Source: an uncultured Muribaculaceae bacterium (GTDB taxonomy: Bacteria; Bacteroidota; Bacteroidia; Bacteroidales; Muribaculaceae). Taken from it: DNA of 64,000 nucleotides. This document shows positions 34,566-42,717 of the stretch, piece after piece; position 1 is the first letter of the stretch; every line of letters starts with the position of its first letter. Where the stretch lies: positions 71,051 through 135,050 of the forward strand of contig CAJTQV010000003.1 of assembly GCA_910578385.1 (NCBI GenBank), written 5' to 3'. The position numbers and the translations under genes are program-made. Under the pieces are notes generated by a model, which searched no databases, was not told the DNA's origin, and worked only from the letters and a program-made list of their open reading frames with translations.

Positions 34566-35453
34566 ATGGCAACCCTTAGAGAATTAAAGACACGAATCGG
34601 GTCGGTGGCCTCGACCGAGAAGATTACCGGCGCGATGAAGATGATTTCGTCGGCGAAGGTGCATCAGAATGAGCAGGCACTCCGCAAGCTCCAGCCTTTC
34701 AAGGATAAGATCAAGTCTATCATGGGTCATATTCTCGCCACTGACGAGAATTTCGACTCTCCGCTGATCCGTCAGCGCGAGGTGAAACGCGCCGGAATAG
34801 TCGTTTACGGCTCGGACGACGGACTTTGCGGTGCCTACAACATCAATATACTGAAGGGCTTCCTGATCCGTGTGGATGCAATCCGCAACGAATGCGGCCA
34901 GGATGTCGAGATTGATGTGTATCCTGTCGGAAAGAAGATGGAAAAGGCTGTGCGTCGTCTTCGTGACCCGAGACTCAATGTCATGGGTTACGAAGGTGTC
35001 GACAGCAAGATGCAGGGCGAGAAGGTGACAGAGTTCACCCATTCGCTCCGCGACCGCTTCTCGAACGGTGAGCTTGACCGCATCGATGTCGTGTACATGA
35101 AGTACAAGTCGATGAGCCGTCAGATTCTGACCGACGAGATTCTTTTCCCGGTGTCGGAGCAGGCCATAGCCGGCGAGGCGACAGGTGAGTCGGACAACCA
35201 GCTCTACATCTTCGAACCCGATGCCAACAGCATCTTCAACGAGGTTCTCCCCATGTTCGTCCTCTCGACCATGCAGGAGATCACTATCGAGAACCGCAGT
35301 TCGGAGCAGGCGGCACGCGTCATGGCCATGCAGAGTGCCAACGACAACGCCCGCAAGCTGCTTGAGGAGCTTCAGCTCGAATACAACAAGCTCCGTCAGC
35401 AAAGCATCACCACTGAGCTCCTTGACATTCTCGGAGGTCAGGTGGAAAGATAA
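34566..35453 (+). CDS. atpG: F1Fo ATP synthase subunit gamma
   Basis: 295 residues. The N-terminal rotor helix (LRELKTRIGSVASTEKITGAMKMISSAK) and the C-terminal helix with the signature MQSANDNARKLLEELQLEYNKLRQQSITTELLDI are clear. It is the central shaft of F1. Last gene of the inserted atp cluster; nuoI starts 35 nt later without a terminator. Confidence 0.96.
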   Translation: MATLRELKTRIGSVASTEKITGAMKMISSAKVHQNEQALRKLQPFKDKIKSIMGHILATDENFDSPLIRQREVKRAGIVVYGSDDGLCGAYNINILKGFLIRVDAIRNECGQDVEIDVYPVGKKMEKAVRRLRDPRLNVMGYEGVDSKMQGEKVTEFTHSLRDRFSNGELDRIDVVYMKYKSMSRQILTDEILFPVSEQAIAGEATGESDNQLYIFEPDANSIFNEVLPMFVLSTMQEITIENRSSEQAARVMAMQSANDNARKLLEELQLEYNKLRQQSITTELLDILGGQVER

Positions 35454-35488
35454 CAAGATAACAATCTTCAGAACATATATATTAATTA

Positions 35489-36181
35489 ATGAGCAGTATA
35501 TCAGAATATTTCAAATCTGTGGGGGAGGGCGTCAAAAGCCTTCTCGTGGGTATGGGTGTGACCGGCAAGGAGCTGGTGACCCCCAAGATCACCGAGCAGT
35601 ATCCTGAAAACAGGGCGACTCTTCAGATTGCAGACCGTTTCCGCGCGGAACTTACGCTCAAATACGACGCGGAGGGACGCCACAAGTGTATCGCCTGCGG
35701 AATCTGCCAGATGAACTGTCCGAACGGCACCATCAAGCTTGAGACAAAGATGGTGGAGTTGCCCGACGGTAAGAAGAAACGCAAACTCGACAAGTATCTC
35801 TATGACCTCGGAAGCTGTACCTTCTGTATGCTCTGTGTCACTACTTGTCCGCAGGATGCGCTTGAGTTCTCAAACGATTTCGAGCAGGCCGTTTTCGAGC
35901 GCGACAAACTCGTGAAGCAGCTTAACTATCGCCCCGAGCCCGAGGGTGAGCCGGCGGCTCCCGCCAAACCGGCCATGGATCCCGAGAAGCTCGCCGCCAT
36001 CAAGGCTGAGGCCCTGAAGAAGGCAGCCGCCATCAAGGCGCAGAAAGAGGCCGCAGCCAAAGCCGCAGCCGAGGCTGCCGGCAACGCTCCCGAAGCTCTC
36101 AAGGCACCGGAGGCTCCCAAGGCTCCCGAAGCCCCCAAGGCACCGGAAGCTCCCAAGGCTGACGAGGCTACCAAGGCGTAA
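35489..36181 (+). CDS. nuoI: NADH-quinone oxidoreductase subunit I with Ala/Pro/Lys-rich tail
   Basis: 230 residues. Two 4Fe-4S motifs are complete: CIACGICQMNCP near residues 70-81 and CTFCMLCVTTCP near 110-121. Usual NuoI is about 160-180 residues; here residues about 155-230 are a low-complexity tail with repeated APEAPK units encoded by short near-identical DNA repeats. In a complex I without NuoEFG, the first iron-sulfur clusters of NuoI are the natural entry point for electrons from a separate donor, so the tail might be a docking element; this is speculation. Confidence 0.94.
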   Translation: MSSISEYFKSVGEGVKSLLVGMGVTGKELVTPKITEQYPENRATLQIADRFRAELTLKYDAEGRHKCIACGICQMNCPNGTIKLETKMVELPDGKKKRKLDKYLYDLGSCTFCMLCVTTCPQDALEFSNDFEQAVFERDKLVKQLNYRPEPEGEPAAPAKPAMDPEKLAAIKAEALKKAAAIKAQKEAAAKAAAEAAGNAPEALKAPEAPKAPEAPKAPEAPKADEATKA

Positions 36182-36216
36182 ATCAATCAGAATTAAAACA
36201 ACAACTACACACTATA

Positions 36217-36744
36217 ATGGATTCAGTAGCGAATATTATTCTCTATTTTGTGGTGGCGCTCTGCATAGCCGTCTTCTCGGTTATGACCGTGACGTCACGC
36301 AAGATTCTCCGCGCAGCCACATATCTGCTGTTCGTGCTGATCGGAACCGCCGTGTTCTATTTCCAGCTCGGCTACCAGTTCCTCGGCGCGGTCCAGATTG
36401 CTGTCTACGCCGGCGGCATCATGGTGCTGTTCGTCTTCGCGATTCTTCTCACGCGTCGCCCCGACGACAAGGCTCCGCTCCTCGACTCGCACCGTCGTTT
36501 CCTCGGGGTATCGGTCTCTGCGCTCGGCACCGTGCTTCTGCTTCTCGCCCTCTTCAACATGCCGCTGCTCGACGGTCTCTCGCTGTCGCAGTGCATCGAG
36601 GCCGGCAAGCAGATTGACATGCACACTATCGGTAATGCGTTTGTAGGAACCGGAAGATTCGAGTACCTGCTTCCCTTCGAGGCGGTTAGTATCCTTCTTC
36701 TGGCATGTATAATCGGCGGCGTCACAGTTGCCCGTAAAAGATAA
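36217..36744 (+). CDS. nuoJ: NADH-quinone oxidoreductase subunit J
   Basis: 175 residues with five transmembrane helices. Signatures are SRKILRAATYLLFVLIGTAVFYFQLGYQFLGAVQIAVYAGGIMVLFVF (in part) and a final helix VSILLLACIIGGVTVARKR. It is a membrane-arm subunit of complex I. It follows nuoI by 35 nt and precedes nuoK by 12 nt. Confidence 0.94.
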   Translation: MDSVANIILYFVVALCIAVFSVMTVTSRKILRAATYLLFVLIGTAVFYFQLGYQFLGAVQIAVYAGGIMVLFVFAILLTRRPDDKAPLLDSHRRFLGVSVSALGTVLLLLALFNMPLLDGLSLSQCIEAGKQIDMHTIGNAFVGTGRFEYLLPFEAVSILLLACIIGGVTVARKR

Positions 36745-36756
36745 TCCCCACAGACT

Positions 36757-37068
36757 ATGGACTTAACAATGTTATGGTATCTCGTTCCGAGCGTAATTAT
36801 GTTCGCGGCCGGTGTCTACGGGTTCTGTACCCGCAAGAACATGATCGCGTTGCTGATCTCGCTCGAACTGATGTTGAACGCGGCCGACCTGAATTTCGTC
36901 GTGTTCAACCGTTTCCTGTTCCCCGGGTCTATGGAGGGAATGGTTTTCACTTTGTTCGCCATCGCCATCGCGGCTGCTGAGACGGCTATCGCCATAGCGA
37001 TAATCATCAACATCTACCGTGAGGTCGGCAACACCGATATTAACTCCGTAAAACAAATGAAATTCTAA
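36757..37068 (+). CDS. nuoK: NADH-quinone oxidoreductase subunit K
   Basis: 103 residues with three transmembrane helices. It contains the conserved proton-channel glutamates in ISLELMLNAADLNFV (near residue 36) and AAAETAIAIAI (near 72). It starts 12 nt after nuoJ and ends 2 nt before nuoL. Confidence 0.95.
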   Translation: MDLTMLWYLVPSVIMFAAGVYGFCTRKNMIALLISLELMLNAADLNFVVFNRFLFPGSMEGMVFTLFAIAIAAAETAIAIAIIINIYREVGNTDINSVKQMKF

Positions 37069-37070
37069 AT

Positions 37071-39056
37071 ATGGGCACAACTCTTCCAATTTTGATCCTT
37101 GCGATTCCCTTCACGATGTTCCTCATCCTGGGAATCGGCGGTGTGAAGATGAGCCGCAAGTTAGCAGGTACGCTCGGCATCCTCGCCAACGGTACCCTTG
37201 CTGTGCTCGCCTATATTGTGGCCTTCACATATTTCTTCTCGGGCGACGCGGCTTTCATCGTCGACGGAGTGCGCCAGCAGGTGCAGGTCTTCGATGTGAC
37301 CTGGCTCGCGTTCACCGAACGTATGGTTGTGAACATCGGCTTCCTTCTCGACCCCATCTGCGCCATGATGCTCGTGGTCATCACCACAATTTCTTTCATG
37401 GTGCATCTCTACAGCTGGGGCTACATGGAGCATGAGCCGGGTTTCCAGCGTTACTACGCGTTCCTCGCGCTCTTCACATTCTCGATGCTCGGTCTCGTGG
37501 TTGCAACCAACATCTTCCAGATGTATATCTTCTGGGAGCTCGTGGGTGTATCCTCTTACCTGCTCATCGGTTTCTTCTATAAGCTCCCTTCGGCTGTATC
37601 GGCTTCGAAGAAGGCGTTTATCGTTACCCGTTTCGCCGACCTTTTCATGCTGATCGGTATCCTGGTGCTCTCTTACTACGTGTCGAACACTCCGGCCGAC
37701 GGTCCTCTCGGCGGCGCATCGGCGTTCAACTTCCTCATGCTGAACTCTCAGCCCACAAATGTTCTCGCCTCCACACTCGGCGCGACATTCATGAGCGGTT
37801 CTGTTCTCACTTGGGCGATGATCTTCATCTTCGTCGGTGGTATGGGTAAGTCGGCCATGATGCCTCTCCACATCTGGCTTCCCGACGCAATGGAAGGCCC
37901 GACACCCGTGTCGGCCCTCATCCATGCGGCTACCATGGTCGTTGCCGGTGTCTATCTCGTGGCACGTTTCTTCCCCCTCTTCTGCATCGTACCCGATTCG
38001 CTGACGTTCATCACCGTTGTCGGTGCGATCACAGCGTTCTATGCTGCGGTGGTTGCCTGCGCGCAGATCGACATCAAGCGTATCCTCGCTTTCTCTACAA
38101 TCTCTCAGATTGCATTCATGATGGTTTCACTCGGCTGCGCATACAACGAGCCGATCGAGGGTGTGCACTACTCGGGACTCGGCTACATGGCCGGTATGTT
38201 CCATCTCTTCACCCATGCCATGTTCAAGGCTCTCCTCTTCCTCGGTGCCGGTTGTCTTATCCATGCTGTCCACAGCAACAACTACACTGAGATGGGTGGT
38301 CTCCGCAAATACATGCCTATCTGCCACTGGACATTCCTTTTCGGCTGTCTCGCAATCGCAGGTATCTGGCCCTTCTCCGGCTTCTTCTCGAAAGACGAGA
38401 TGCTTGCCGCCATGTTCAACCGTCATTGGTTCTGGGGCGCATGGATGACAATGGTTGCAGGTCTTACGGCCTTCTACATGTTCCGCATGTACTTCATGGT
38501 GTTCTGGTGGGAGGAGAATCCCAAATACAAGCAGAGCGGCCACAAGCCCCATGATGCTCCCTGGCAGATGTCTCTCCCGCTGATTATCCTCGCTGCCGTG
38601 AGCTTGGTGGCCGGATTCATCCCCTTCGGTGAGTTCGTGACCTTCAACGGTGAACCCTACCACATCCACATCGAGCCTCAGGTTGCTGCGACTTCACTTA
38701 CTGTCGCAGTTCTCGCCATCGCGCTCGCGACATTCATGTATGCAAAGAAGAATCCCCTTCCCTCGAAGGTCAAGAACATGTGGCCCGGTCTCTGGACTGC
38801 CGCCAACCGTCGCTTCTACTGGGATGAGATTTATATGTTCATTACCCACAACATCATCTTCAACATCATCTGCAAGAGCATAGCATGGTTCGACCGTCAC
38901 ATCATCGACGGCACAATGGACGGCATGGCTGCGGTGACCCAGTGGGCTTCTGTCAAGATCAAGGGCATGCAGAGCGGAAGCGTTCAGACCTACGTCATGT
39001 GGTTCTTCTTCGGAGCCGTGCTTCTGGCAGCTGTAACCTGGATCTGCATCCTGTAA
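37071..39056 (+). CDS. nuoL: NADH-quinone oxidoreductase subunit L
   Basis: 661 residues with about 16 transmembrane helices and the long lateral helix at the C-terminus. Antiporter-like signatures are present: FWELVGVSSYLLIGFFY near residue 155 (key Glu), GKSAMMPLHIWLPDAMEGPTPVSALIHAATM near 265, and KRILAFSTISQIAFM near 340 (key Lys). A proton-pumping subunit at the far end of the membrane arm. Confidence 0.96.
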   Translation: MGTTLPILILAIPFTMFLILGIGGVKMSRKLAGTLGILANGTLAVLAYIVAFTYFFSGDAAFIVDGVRQQVQVFDVTWLAFTERMVVNIGFLLDPICAMMLVVITTISFMVHLYSWGYMEHEPGFQRYYAFLALFTFSMLGLVVATNIFQMYIFWELVGVSSYLLIGFFYKLPSAVSASKKAFIVTRFADLFMLIGILVLSYYVSNTPADGPLGGASAFNFLMLNSQPTNVLASTLGATFMSGSVLTWAMIFIFVGGMGKSAMMPLHIWLPDAMEGPTPVSALIHAATMVVAGVYLVARFFPLFCIVPDSLTFITVVGAITAFYAAVVACAQIDIKRILAFSTISQIAFMMVSLGCAYNEPIEGVHYSGLGYMAGMFHLFTHAMFKALLFLGAGCLIHAVHSNNYTEMGGLRKYMPICHWTFLFGCLAIAGIWPFSGFFSKDEMLAAMFNRHWFWGAWMTMVAGLTAFYMFRMYFMVFWWEENPKYKQSGHKPHDAPWQMSLPLIILAAVSLVAGFIPFGEFVTFNGEPYHIHIEPQVAATSLTVAVLAIALATFMYAKKNPLPSKVKNMWPGLWTAANRRFYWDEIYMFITHNIIFNIICKSIAWFDRHIIDGTMDGMAAVTQWASVKIKGMQSGSVQTYVMWFFFGAVLLAAVTWICIL

Positions 39057-39085
39057 ATTGTAATTGTCGCAAAATATTTTAGATT

Positions 39086-40600
39086 ATGTTTTCAAATTTC
39101 TTAATCTGGTTTGTAATAGTTCCCATCATCATGATGGCAGGGCTTGCATGTTGCGGCAACAGCAATATGAAGGCTATCCGCACGGTGATGGTGTCATGCT
39201 CGACCGTACTGCTCGGCATGGCCATATGGCTCGTATGCGAGTTCCTGCGCCTGCGTGGCGCGGGCGACACGTCCGAGATGCTCTTCACAGGCTCATGGAT
39301 GTGGTACGAACCCCTCAACATCCACCTCGCTGTCGGTGTTGACGGCATCTCTGTACTCATGCTTCTTCTCTCGGCCATAATCGTTTTCGCCGGAACATTC
39401 GCTTCCTGGAAAATCGACCCGCTGCCGAAGAACTTCTTCCTCTGGTTCGCGCTCCTCTCGACAGGTGTGTTCGGCTTCTTCATCTCGATCGACATGTTCA
39501 CCATGTTCATGTTCTACGAGGTGGCTCTTATCCCGATGTACCTTCTGATCGGTGTCTGGGGAACCGGACGCAAGGAGTACTCGGCCATGAAGCTCACGCT
39601 GATGCTCATGGGTGGCTCGGCATTCCTCATGCTCGGTCTGCTCGGTATCTACTGGCACAGCGCACCCGAGGGTGGTCAGGTAACATGGAATATCCTTGAG
39701 ATCGCCCACAACAACGCCGTTGACCCCTCTTGGCAGAATCTTCTCTTCTGCTGCACATTCGTCGGTTTCGGTGTGCTCGGCGCGATGTTCCCGTTCCACA
39801 CCTGGAGTCCTGACGGTCACGCATGTGCGCCGACCGCAGTGTCAATGCTCCACGCCGGTGTGCTCATGAAGCTCGGTGGTTACGGTTGCTTCCGTATCGC
39901 CATCTACCTTCTTCCCTCGGCAGCCCAGGAGCTGGCATGGATTTTCATCATCCTGACAGGTATCTCGATTGTGTACGGTGCGTTCTCCGCATGTGTGCAG
40001 ACCGACCTCAAGTACATCAACGCCTATTCTTCGGTGTCGCACTGCGGCATGGTGCTCTTCGCGATCCTCATGCTCAACAAGACAGCGATGACCGGAGGTA
40101 TCCTCCAGATGCTCAGCCACGGTCTGATGACAGCTCTCTTCTTCGCCCTCATCGGTATGATTTACGGACGTACCCATACACGTGACATCCGCCAGATGGG
40201 TGGTCTGATGAAGATCATGCCTTACCTCGGTGTCTGCTACATGATTGCAGGTTTCGCATCGCTCGGTCTGCCGGGTATGTCAGGTTTCGTAGCCGAGATG
40301 ACAATCTTCTTCGGTGCGTTCGAGAACGCTGACATGTTCCACCGCATCTTCGTGATTGCAGCCACCTGCTCGATCGTCATCACCGCAGTCTACATCCTCC
40401 GCGTTGTCGGCAAGCTGATTCTCGGTCCGGTTCAGGACGAGCATCACCTCCAGCTCACCGACGCGTCATGGTGGGAGCGTCTTTCAACCGTGACCCTGAT
40501 TCTCTGTCTGGCCGGCATCGGTTTCTTCCCCAACTGGATCAACGAGACCATCCAGCAGAGCTTCACTCCGATCATCAATGCGCTCAACGCCGCGATCTGA
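39086..40600 (+). CDS. nuoM: NADH-quinone oxidoreductase subunit M
   Basis: 504 residues with about 14 transmembrane helices. FYEVALIPMYLLIGVWG near residue 145 contains the essential Glu; FPFHTWSPDGHACAPTAVSMLHAGVLMKLGGYG near 235 and DLKYINAYSSVSHCGMV near 310 are the Mrp-antiporter signatures. Proton-pumping subunit; follows nuoL by 29 nt. Confidence 0.96.
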   Translation: MFSNFLIWFVIVPIIMMAGLACCGNSNMKAIRTVMVSCSTVLLGMAIWLVCEFLRLRGAGDTSEMLFTGSWMWYEPLNIHLAVGVDGISVLMLLLSAIIVFAGTFASWKIDPLPKNFFLWFALLSTGVFGFFISIDMFTMFMFYEVALIPMYLLIGVWGTGRKEYSAMKLTLMLMGGSAFLMLGLLGIYWHSAPEGGQVTWNILEIAHNNAVDPSWQNLLFCCTFVGFGVLGAMFPFHTWSPDGHACAPTAVSMLHAGVLMKLGGYGCFRIAIYLLPSAAQELAWIFIILTGISIVYGAFSACVQTDLKYINAYSSVSHCGMVLFAILMLNKTAMTGGILQMLSHGLMTALFFALIGMIYGRTHTRDIRQMGGLMKIMPYLGVCYMIAGFASLGLPGMSGFVAEMTIFFGAFENADMFHRIFVIAATCSIVITAVYILRVVGKLILGPVQDEHHLQLTDASWWERLSTVTLILCLAGIGFFPNWINETIQQSFTPIINALNAAI

Positions 40601-40637
40601 GAATCTTAAGTATTAACAACAAGAACAACTGCATAAA

Positions 40638-42095
40638 ATGGATTATTCACAATTTGGGGCGATGGTGCCCGAACTTATAATTCTGGGACTGTTCTTCATT
40701 GTGTTCCTCTGGGACACATTCACAGGCGACGGAGGCAAGCGTGCGCTGACTCCTCTCACAACGGTTCTGTTCGGCCTCGCCACTGTGGCAATCTGGCTGA
40801 TTCCCTCGGGCAGCGAGACAGTGTTCGGAGGTATGTACGCCAGCGATGCTGCCTGCAAGGCAATGAAGGCCATTCTCAACGTCGGTGTCTTCATCGTCCT
40901 TCTCCAGTCGGCCAAATGGGTCGAGAGCGACGAGGTGGCTATCCGCAAAGGTGAGTTCTATGAGCTGCTGCTCGTGACACTCTTCGGCATGTACCTCATG
41001 ATTTCCGCACGCCACTTCCTCATCTTCATAATCGGTCTTGAGTCCGCCTCGCTGCCTCTCGCAGCCATGGTGGCATTCAACAAGCGTCACTACGAGAGCC
41101 ACGAGGCCGCTGTCAAGTACATTCTTACAGCTGTCTTCTCTTCGGCTATTCTGCTGATGGGTCTCTCGTTCGTATATGCCTTCTCGGGCGGTTCGCTCTA
41201 CTTCAACGACATTCGCGCAGCCGTGTCGGAAGGCCCCGCATCGGGTCTTCTCATCTGCGCCCTCGCGTTCATGATTGCCGGAATCGGTTTCAAGCTCTCG
41301 CTTGTTCCCTTCCACCTTTGGACTGCCGACGTATATCAGGGTGCGCCCACAGCCATCACAGCCTACCTCTCGGTAATCTCGAAAGGTGCTGCGGCTTTCG
41401 CGTTCTTCGTGATTTTCGTCCAGGCATTCGGCACGCTCTACAGCGGAATCTGGGAATGGATGATGTATGCCGTGATTATCGTCACAATCACCGTCGGTAA
41501 CCTCTTCGCCATCCGCCAGAAGAACATGAAGCGCTTCATGGCCTTCTCTTCTATCTCGCAGGCAGGTTACATCATGCTCGGAGTCATGACAGAGTCGGCC
41601 CTCGGTCTCGGCTCGATGATGTTCTACATCTTCGTCTACGTGGTCAGCAACCTCGCTGTCTTCTCAGTTATCTCGGCTATCGAGAACAAGACCGGCAAGC
41701 TCGGCATGGACGACTACGACGGACTCCACAAGACCAACCCCTGGCTTTCATTCGCCATGACACTGGCTATGTTCTCGCTGGCAGGTATCCCCCCCTTCGC
41801 AGGATTCTTCAGCAAGATTCTCATCTTCACCTCTGTCACGGCATCTGACAGCATGGCACTCTACATGCTTGTCCTCATCGCCCTCATCAACACGATTATC
41901 TCCCTCTACTACTACCTCCTCGTAGTTAAGGCAATCTGGATCAATCCGGGTGAGGCCAAGGTAGAGTCCTTCAGAAGCGCATGCAGCGAGCGCGTTGCCC
42001 TCTGGCTCTGCGTTGCCGGCATCATCTTCTTCGGACTTGTGCCCTGCATCTACCAGTTCTGCGTAGACTCAGCAGTGAGACTTCAGCTGTTCTGA
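40638..42095 (+). CDS. nuoN: NADH-quinone oxidoreductase subunit N
   Basis: 485 residues with about 14 transmembrane helices. Antiporter-like features include GLESASLPLAAMVAF near residue 135, FKLSLVPFHLWTADVYQGAPTAITAYLSVISKGA near 218 and NMKRFMAFSSISQAGYIMLG near 295. Last gene of the complex I operon, with a strong terminator hairpin 70 nt downstream. Confidence 0.95.
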   Translation: MDYSQFGAMVPELIILGLFFIVFLWDTFTGDGGKRALTPLTTVLFGLATVAIWLIPSGSETVFGGMYASDAACKAMKAILNVGVFIVLLQSAKWVESDEVAIRKGEFYELLLVTLFGMYLMISARHFLIFIIGLESASLPLAAMVAFNKRHYESHEAAVKYILTAVFSSAILLMGLSFVYAFSGGSLYFNDIRAAVSEGPASGLLICALAFMIAGIGFKLSLVPFHLWTADVYQGAPTAITAYLSVISKGAAAFAFFVIFVQAFGTLYSGIWEWMMYAVIIVTITVGNLFAIRQKNMKRFMAFSSISQAGYIMLGVMTESALGLGSMMFYIFVYVVSNLAVFSVISAIENKTGKLGMDDYDGLHKTNPWLSFAMTLAMFSLAGIPPFAGFFSKILIFTSVTASDSMALYMLVLIALINTIISLYYYLLVVKAIWINPGEAKVESFRSACSERVALWLCVAGIIFFGLVPCIYQFCVDSAVRLQLF

Positions 42096-42164
42096 ACAGC
42101 ATAGGCCCCGTGCTTCGTGAAGAAGCATAAGCCTGCACGAAAATACAGCTAAACTATATCTGAC

Positions 42165-42193
42165 GCTCCCGGCCGTGACCCACGGTCGGGAGC
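42165..42193 (+). terminator. Terminator of the nuo-atp-nuo operon
   Basis: GCTCCCGGCCGTG (42165-42177) pairs with 42181-42193 around an ACC loop, with one wobble, followed by AACTTTTGT. This is the strongest terminator-like hairpin in the operon. Confidence 0.8.
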
Positions 42194-42394
42194 AACTTTT
42201 GTATCGTGACATACGTAACTGATACATTTCCACACATATGACTTTTATCTGGGCGACATGCCGGCGTGCGGGCAGTATAGAGCAACTTCCTGCACATTGT
42301 AGCGGGTAAAACCCGGCGGCGGCATTGCATCATAAAAATCTTCATATAATTATAAATCTATTTAAAAATTTTTTTGTAAATTCGCGTTATAAAC

Positions 42395-42600
42395 GAAGAA
42401 CAACAGGCGTGCGTCCGGCGACGCACGAGCCAAATAAAGAAGCAACCGCCGGCAACGGCGGCTTGTGATGAACCGAACCTTTATCTTAATGGTCGGCGTG
42501 CCGGGGCCGACCGCGCTGGGAACGCCCCGGCACGTTTCGGTTCATCATCGCACAGAGGGTTCCGAAGCACCGCTCCGGAACCCTTGCCGCATAATCATCG
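42395..42600 (+). ncRNA. Candidate structured RNA: chain of perfect GC-rich hairpins
   Basis: About 200 nt without a credible gene contain four hairpins in a row. (1) 8 bp: 42408-42415 with 42420-42427. (2) 6 bp with a GCAA tetraloop: 42446-42451 with 42456-42461. (3) A compound stem: 12 perfect bp at 42466-42477 with 42536-42547, enclosing 11 perfect bp at 42497-42507 with 42524-42534. (4) 9 bp: 42556-42564 with 42576-42584. The linkers are A-rich. An alternative 6-bp pairing (42491-42496 with 42507-42512) competes with the inner stem of hairpin 3. A weak -7-like TAAATTCG is at 42377-42384. The strand is inferred from this box. It does not match the core motifs of SRP RNA, tmRNA or RNase P that I know. 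Confidence 0.5.
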
Positions 42601-42641
42601 ATGTTGATGGTCCGGATGGTGTGGGTTTGCAGAAAATTTGT

Positions 42642-42649
42642 TATCTTTG
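42642..42649 (+). promoter_or_regulatory. -7 box upstream of the AAA-ATPase/nuclease gene
   Basis: TATCTTTG is a perfect -7 box. The nearest TTTG is 12 nt upstream, which is too close for a normal -33 element. A start near 42655 would give a leader of about 60 nt. Confidence 0.45.
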
Positions 42650-42717
42650 TGTTTGGAAGATGTATGGGGTACAGCCTATGCTTTTCCGGATTATTCAGAT
42701 TATTTATAGTTATAATA

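Noticed and set aside
37161..37925. Long antisense open frames over nuo and atp genes
   Set aside because: They are shadows produced by the codon bias of well-supported genes on the plus strand and have no recognisable domain.
42395..42600. 6S RNA, SRP RNA or tmRNA
   Set aside because: The SRP tetraloop core and tmRNA tRNA-like ends are absent, and the fold is a chain of hairpins rather than one long 6S-like hairpin with a central bubble.
42601..42717. Upstream start (42601) for the AAA-ATPase/nuclease gene
   Set aside because: The extra 39 residues are encoded in promoter-like DNA (TATCTTTG at 42642) and are not similar to the family N-terminus.
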